22,941 nucleotides of DNA from Chara braunii (taxonomy: Eukaryota; Streptophyta; Charophyceae; Charales; Characeae). The stretch spans positions 2,129,279 to 2,152,219 of the forward strand of contig BFEA01000037.1 of NCBI GenBank assembly GCA_003427395.1. Reading direction: 5' to 3'. Each line of letters begins with the position of its first letter. Positions within the stretch are counted from its first letter, which is position 1. This document shows, one piece after another, positions 18,263 through 22,941 of this stretch. The notes beneath the pieces were generated by a model that ran no database searches, had not been told where the DNA came from, and was given only the letters and a program-made list of their open reading frames with translations. The position numbers were made by a program, and so were the translations under genes.

Positions 18263-19236
18263 GGGTAACCGTTACCCGTACCCGACCGCACCCAACTGTA
18301 ACCGCAAGGTTATGGGTAGGTCTGGGTGCCCCTTTCCGAAGGGGGGGGGGGTTATGGGCAGACAAATTTGTTTTTTCTGGAGATGACGGGTAGGCACAGT
18401 TAGTATTTATGAAGATCACGGGCAGGTAGGGTCAACCAAACATAAAACTAAAACCAGTACGGGGGCCAGACAAAAACAATGGGGGGCGGGTACGGGCGGG
18501 TAAAGGGTCCACTCGGGTAACCGTGGTTCACTACCCCTTGGGTTCCCACCTGCCCCCCTCCCAGCCCTTCCCCCCCCGCCCTTTCCCCCCATCTGAAGTC
18601 GTAGGCCCGTTTTTTTTTTTTTTTTGCAATTGCTGCAGGGGTTGCATATGCTGCTGCAGTAGTTGCATTGACATCATTTCCGCAGGGGTTGCGTATACTG
18701 TTGCGGCTGCAGATGCACCACATCTGTAGCAGCACATCTGCAGATACACCACATTTGCAGCAGATGCACCACATCTGCTGCAGTTGTTCCATTGACATCA
18801 TTTTTGCAGTTGCTGGAGGGGTTGCATTCGCTGCTGCAGCAGCAGATGCACCACATCTGACTATCGCTGCAGTTGCGACAATAGCTGCAGTAACTATTAC
18901 TGTTGGACCCCGACCACAACCCAAAGGTTGCGAGGGGAGTTAGACTCGGTTGGGGGTTTTTAGGGGCGGCTAGAACAGTTAGGAGCAGTTAGGGGCAGTT
19001 AGGGGAGGGTGGGTAACAAGTGCGGGCGGTTACGGGTAGGTGCATACAATTGTGGGTAGGTGGGGACGGGTACGGCTGAACAAAGGTAAGGAAAATTTCG
19101 GATGGGTATGGTAGGGTGGTTAAGACACGGTTTCGGTTCAGTTAGCCATGGTTGGTTAAAAAAAAAAAAAAACTAAAGGTGGGTACGGGTAGTTACAGTC
19201 TGCAGAGGTTCAGGTCTGGGCGGGTACAGGTACCCG
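18263..19236. mobile_element. Candidate non-autonomous element with GGGTA-type palindromic ends
   Basis: The left end has GGGTAAC-c-GTTACCC (18263-18277) followed by TACCCG-rich sequence. The right end has CGGGTAC-ag-GTACCCG (19221-19236) preceded by GGGTACGGGTA-rich sequence. The C-rich left side and G-rich right side are roughly inverted. Inside are homopolymer tracts (11 G near 18341-18351, 16 T at 18610-18625), a CTG/CAG-rich block and many GGGTAGG/GGGCGGGTA words. No transposase is seen and I could not find a clear target-site duplication, so the type of element is open; a diverged G-rich minisatellite is the alternative. Confidence 0.35.
18626..18862. repeat. CTG/CAG-rich internally duplicated block
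   Basis: GTTGCATTGACATCATTT near 18662 recurs as GTTCCATTGACATCATTT near 18785. Both are followed by a GGGGTTGC block and then by GCAGATGCACCACATCTG. The latter, with GCAGATG and CATCTGC words on both sides, makes the block locally self-complementary. The cysteine-rich ORFs across it on both strands come from these repeats. Confidence 0.75.
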
Positions 19237-20180
19237 TTTTTTTGTTTTTCAGATCAGTTGGAGGTAGGTAAAAGTGTGGTAGGCCAGGTATACAATGGTC
19301 ATGGTTGGTTGGTTTTCGAAAAGAGTGTGGTTAGTTTAGTTACAGGTATTCCTAAAAATCCTGGTTGCGAACTCTTACATGAAGTCAAATGAAAGTTAAA
19401 ACATCCACAGATAGTTATATCAAAAGAAATCGACCGTAGTCGACAAGAACATACTCAATCTGAAATAGTAACTGAAAGAATTCAATCATCATATAATATA
19501 TCCAATCACACAAGATAAAAAAAAAAACAATCCGACCATCTCAGGTCGAACTCCGAAAAACAATCATACAACCGCCAACGAGAAGTTGGCTAATCGAAAA
19601 TAACATTGATGTTGCCAACATGGTAGTTGAACAACCTCATTTTTGTATTGATGAGACGCGTTGCCAAAGTCATTCATTCCATCTTACCGCCGACCTAAGT
19701 TGCCAAAGGCTGTTTTGCGGATGATTCTTGATCAGGGGCATTGCTTGAAGTGTTGCATACCTCTCGCTCTAGGAAGTGGTCTGGGGTACTCCTCCTTTTC
19801 GCTCGAGCACAAGACTCGGATCTCAGAAGTCGGGCCGTCTCCACCGAATCGGCAAGTACCCCCCCGTAGAACGGTCCACTCCGGGTCGATAACAGGGTCG
19901 GCTCCTGAAGCAACGAACCCCCGCCCCATATGCTTCCTAGAGGTAGAAGAAATATCCACTGCAAGTAACTTTCAGTTATTCTTATTTCTCCTGAGTTCAG
20001 GATAACTTGGACGAAAAGAAATCGAAAGACATAGAGAATAAGAATCATTTGAACAGGTACAGACAGATAGGGTCATTCGGGATAGAAAGGGTTAAGCCTA
20101 GGAAAATACTAAGTCTGATTATCTTCATCTTCATTATGTTCACAAGTTTTCCCTCGTGATATCATTGAAATTATTGTCAT
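19237..20180. other. No recognisable gene
   Basis: AT-richer DNA. One small hairpin GCCAAC/GTTGGC (19574-19590) and an A run near 19520 are seen. The longest ORFs (about 115 codons on either strand near 19.7-20.0 kb) overlap each other and match nothing I know. Confidence 0.5.
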
Positions 20181-20533
20181 GCAGACAGGCGAAAGATAGG
20201 AAGAGGTCAATCATTTTCTTCATCTCAAATAAGCATAATCAATCTTCTTTGCAAGCATCCTTCTACCTACCTGCACAACGCGCAAAGGAAACACGTTCAA
20301 AAGAAAACAGTACAATCCCATACTCGAGTCAAACTTTTTCATTCACATGCATGACTTGCACACTGCAGACAGGCGAAAGATAGGAAGACGTCAATCTTTT
20401 TTTTCATCTCAAATAAGCATAATCAATCTTCTTTGCAAGCATCATTTTACCTACCTGCACAACGCGCAAAGGAAACACGTTCAAAACACATACTCGAGTC
20501 AGACTTTTTCATTCACATGCATGACTTGCACAA
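20181..20533. repeat. Direct tandem duplication, 184-bp period
   Basis: GCAGACAGGCGAAAGATAGG starts both copies (20181 and 20365). They stay nearly identical through AATCAATCTTCTTTGCAAGC and TTCACATGCATGACTTGCA. Copy 2 is about 15-18 bp shorter because a stretch present in copy 1 after CACGTTCAAAA is missing. The high identity indicates a recent event. Confidence 0.95.
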
Positions 20534-20648
20534 CTTTCCTCTACCTTTTCTTTTGAATATTCAAGACCAACAAGATCAAGCAAAGTGCGGATCCACACAG
20601 GTGTGAAAGGGAGTCTGAGTCATTCAACTGACCTTGAGTGAAGTTTGA

Positions 20649-20682
20649 TACGGCCCACTCAAGAATACGGCCCACTCAAGAA
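20649..20682. repeat. Perfect 17-bp tandem duplication
   Basis: TACGGCCCACTCAAGAA occurs twice head to tail (20649-20665 and 20666-20682). Confidence 0.97.
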
Positions 20683-21145
20683 AGCCTGAGTAATATTTTA
20701 ATCAAAAGAGAATAATCGCCGCTCAATATACAAATAAGCGCGGCTCACATGAAACGGTGTGGCTCACAGCTTCACAGGTTGCGACCTTCCTCCTGAATCA
20801 CGATCCACACCCTCTCTCAATTGTTCAAAAGAAGAGGGAGAGGTTGTTGGACCATACAAAAAACTCTAGCGTGATAGCCCTCTAGGAGGGTGTTCCCACA
20901 AATGAGTTTTCACGTGGTCATAATGTCCCAGACTGCCCCAACATAGTCCCAATTGTACTTCCCGCACCAAGGATACTCCCCAACCAACTGCAAGTCCATA
21001 CCGCCTCGAATCACCCTGTCCACTTACAATAGCCATGCCATCATGCCAGTCCCGATCTCAAAATCAGATCCACCTGGTCTCGATGCAGTTCCATATTATC
21101 GCCCGCAATACCAGATGGTCCAGAACTCAAACCGATTGCACTGCG
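20683..21145. other. No recognisable gene
   Basis: No ORF of note, only short repeated words such as GGCTCACA. Nothing further is supported. Confidence 0.5.
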
Positions 21146-21146
21146 T

Positions 21147-22060
21147 GCCGTAAAAAAATAAAGTTGGCCCCCGGTGAAACTCGCAGGTGCTGCAAGCCCC
21201 CCAAAAAATAAAGATGTCCTTCCGGCAAAAGCCGCAAGCGCAACAACTCCAACAGCCAGTGCCTCGTGCGCTCATTCTGCGATCTCTTCATACCGCCAGT
21301 CCACGCACCGCTACCTCATAGTCCCAACCACGCACCAGCGCTACCCCAACCTCTAGGCCACACTGAAATCCACCACAACCGCTGCGCTCTACAAAAATAA
21401 CGCAGACCACTGCTTGCTACGCTGTCAAAACCGGTACCACGGATGCCCCGCAACACCACTGTCTGATCAAACACCAAAATTGGCAAACAAATCTTCACTG
21501 CGAAGCCAAAACCCATAGCAATCTTATCTCACAATAGTGTTGCCGACGTGCCGCCAGCATAACCTCAAGAACATAACGTTGATACCACTGCCAATCTCGG
21601 CAGCATGGTCCCACCGAAAAATGTTGTTGCCACCGTGCCAAAACAAATGGCAGCACTTCCCCACTTATAACGTCGCTGCCGCCGTGCCAAAACAACCGGC
21701 AGCACTTCCTCACTGACAGCGTTGCTGCCGCCGTGCAAAACCGGCAGCGCTTCCGCACCACTGTCGATAAGCAATGCAGCCGCCGCAAAAACCTGACAGC
21801 GCTTCCGCATTACTGCCAAAACAATCACAATTGCGCCGAAAAAACTCAGCAGCGTTCTCGCAGCACTGCCAAAAATTCAAAGTTGCCGCCGTGCAAGACG
21901 GGCAGAGCCTCCCCTGCACCACTTGTCGAAGACCTGTCGCCACAGTGCAAAACGGCCAGAGTCTCCCCTGCACCACTTGCCGAAGGCCTGCCGCCGCCGT
22001 GCAAAACGGGCAGAGTCTCCCCTGCACTGCTCGCCGAATACCTACCACGAACGGCAGTAC
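21147..22060. repeat. Degenerate roughly 50-bp minisatellite
   Basis: The clearest units carry GCCGCCGTGC(C)AAAAC then GGCAGCRCTTCC or GGGCAGAGTCTCCCCTGC. Starts lie near 21629, 21678, 21727, 21779, 21833, 21885, 21937 and 21993 (spacing 49-56). Weaker units to the left have AAAAAATAAAG blocks about 50 bp apart (near 21153 and 21203). All frames drift, so this is not coding. The CGGCAGCGCTTCC core is shared with the 123-bp array at 12.6-13.2 kb. Confidence 0.8.
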
Positions 22061-22166
22061 CACCCTACTCGCACCGCACAGCACGGTGGCTATGGCAGCC
22101 TCCTCCTCCTCCTCTCAGTGCAGACCTTCACTCCACTCCCTTTCTCTTTCTTCTTCTCAGCACTCC

Positions 22167-22837
22167 AGCAGCATAATGCTGCTCTCAACTCTACATTCAA
22201 TCCGAATGTGGGTAGCACCTCAACTGAGTTGAGGATGCTGCATGCCAGCTGGAGTGGTGGTCAGCCACTTGAGACTCAGGCAAAGAACGGGGCTGAGCCT
22301 GACCCTCGATCTGAACTTCGATCGAGGGCTGGGAACCTTGATGTTCCGCTAAGGGAACCATGTTCCAAGTGCTATGCATGCACCTGGCTGCCTCTCCAAG
22401 CCAAACGCGGTAGCAAATGGCTGAATTCAGCCATTTGCAGCAGCCTGTTCAAAAATGAACAGGTGCTGCTCCATCAGCCCCTAAAAACTTCTAGGGGCTG
22501 CACCTGTTCCACGGCCGCGACCAAATTCGCGGCCGTTTTCCCTTCTCCTTCCTTTCTTTCTTTCTTTTTTTTCCCTTTTTTTTCTTTTTTCTTTTTACCC
22601 CCCCCCTCATTTCTTTGTGAGGGGGCAACTCGTCGTTCGAAACGAACGGCCGCCCCCTCCTCTCAGTCACTTCACAGGGTCGAGCTAGAGTCAAGCTCGA
22701 AAAGGGCATCCCCCCCCCTTTCAGTCGTGCGCCTGTATCTGGCATGCAAATCGCGCCTGATCCAGGCGCAGCAGCTGCCCACCAGTTTATACTGCAGCCC
22801 GTTTTCGAACGGGTGCAGTTTTGGTGAGGGAATCCCT
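22167..22837. repeat. Chain of adjacent, mostly perfect hairpins
   Basis: In order: AGCAGCAT/ATGCTGCT (22167-22183); a 12-bp stem with one bulge around CCTCAACT/AGTTGAGG (22214-22239); TCAGGC/GCCTGA (22276-22302); CCCTCGAT/ATCGAGGG (22303-22328); a loop-free palindrome with 13-nt arm GCAAATGGCTGAA (22413-22438); AGCAGCCTGTTCA against TGAACAGGTGCTGCT (22439-22470); CAGCCCCTA/TAGGGGCTG (22475-22500); ACGGCCGCGA/TCGCGGCCGT (22511-22536). Next come CCCCCTCA/TGAGGGGG (22602-22625); CGTTCG/CGAACG (22634-22648) inside GAGGGGGC/GCCCCCTC; TCGAGCT/AGCTCGA (22680-22700); GCGCCTG/CAGGCGC (22753-22769); a 12-bp stem with one bulge and a TTCG loop (22791-22819); AGGGA/TCCCT (22827-22837). A pyrimidine tract (about 22538-22606) interrupts the chain. 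No ORF is supported. Confidence 0.92.
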
Positions 22838-22847
22838 ACAGTGTTGG

Positions 22848-22850
<3 letters not shown>

Positions 22851-22941
<91 letters not shown>
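22851..22941 (+). repeat. TC microsatellite at the window end
   Basis: Uninterrupted (TC)n to the last base. The true length is unknown because the window ends inside it. Confidence 0.98.

Noticed and set aside
18448-18924. 158-codon minus-strand cysteine/alanine-rich ORF
   Set aside because: Produced by the CTG/CAG-rich duplicated block; overlapping ORFs in other frames are equally long.
18971-19005. Telomere-like TTAGGGG words
   Set aside because: Units are 10 bp with CAGTTAGG cores, do not match the plant TTTAGGG or the TTAGGG repeat in tandem, and are only three to four copies.

Overview
The window looks like repeat-rich nuclear DNA of a green-lineage eukaryote. I suspect a charophyte alga such as Chara braunii: the Gag and RT-RNase H-integrase ORFs resemble Ty3/gypsy proteins I associate with that genome, and isolated N bases suggest a draft assembly with collapsed repeats. 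This is recall, not a database result. I recognise no host gene.

Positions 1 to about 10.9 kb hold one degenerate Ty3/gypsy-like LTR retrotransposon on the minus strand. From right to left it has: its 5' LTR (left edge TG at 10334); a primer-binding site matching the 3' end of tRNA-Asp (10313-10331); a leader; an intact 1081-codon gag-protease ORF (9940-6695); a U UUU UUA slippery heptamer that would move ribosomes into the -1 frame; and pol (RT, RNase H, integrase). Pol is broken by five in-frame stops and one frameshift, and RT and integrase have each lost a catalytic Asp. Downstream of pol lies a second gag-like reading frame (3204-454) with its own degenerate zinc knuckle and a strong candidate splice acceptor in front of it. 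The 3' LTR lies beyond the left end of the window.

From about 10.3 to 16.4 kb no gene is visible, but the DNA is full of inverted repeats. A 123-bp tandem array (12635-13250) carries a small hairpin in each unit. It is followed by a series of 12 hairpins (13481-14421) whose loop sequence is conserved (near ACCTAAACTTATAGAGCG) while both stem arms change together. From 16.5 to 17.76 kb there is a GA microsatellite and a 92-bp satellite with 184-bp higher-order structure. The satellite stops exactly where a diverged LTR remnant of the same retroelement family begins (17759). A candidate non-autonomous element with GGGTA-type palindromic ends follows (18263-19236).

The right part (19.2-22.9 kb) is non-coding as far as I can see: a 184-bp duplication, a roughly 50-bp minisatellite, then a 0.67-kb chain of many adjacent, mostly perfect hairpins (22167-22837), ending in a long TC microsatellite at the window edge. 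The most unusual theme is the repeated conservation of hairpin structure without conservation of stem sequence. It is seen in the 13.5-14.4 kb array and again between the two LTR copies.
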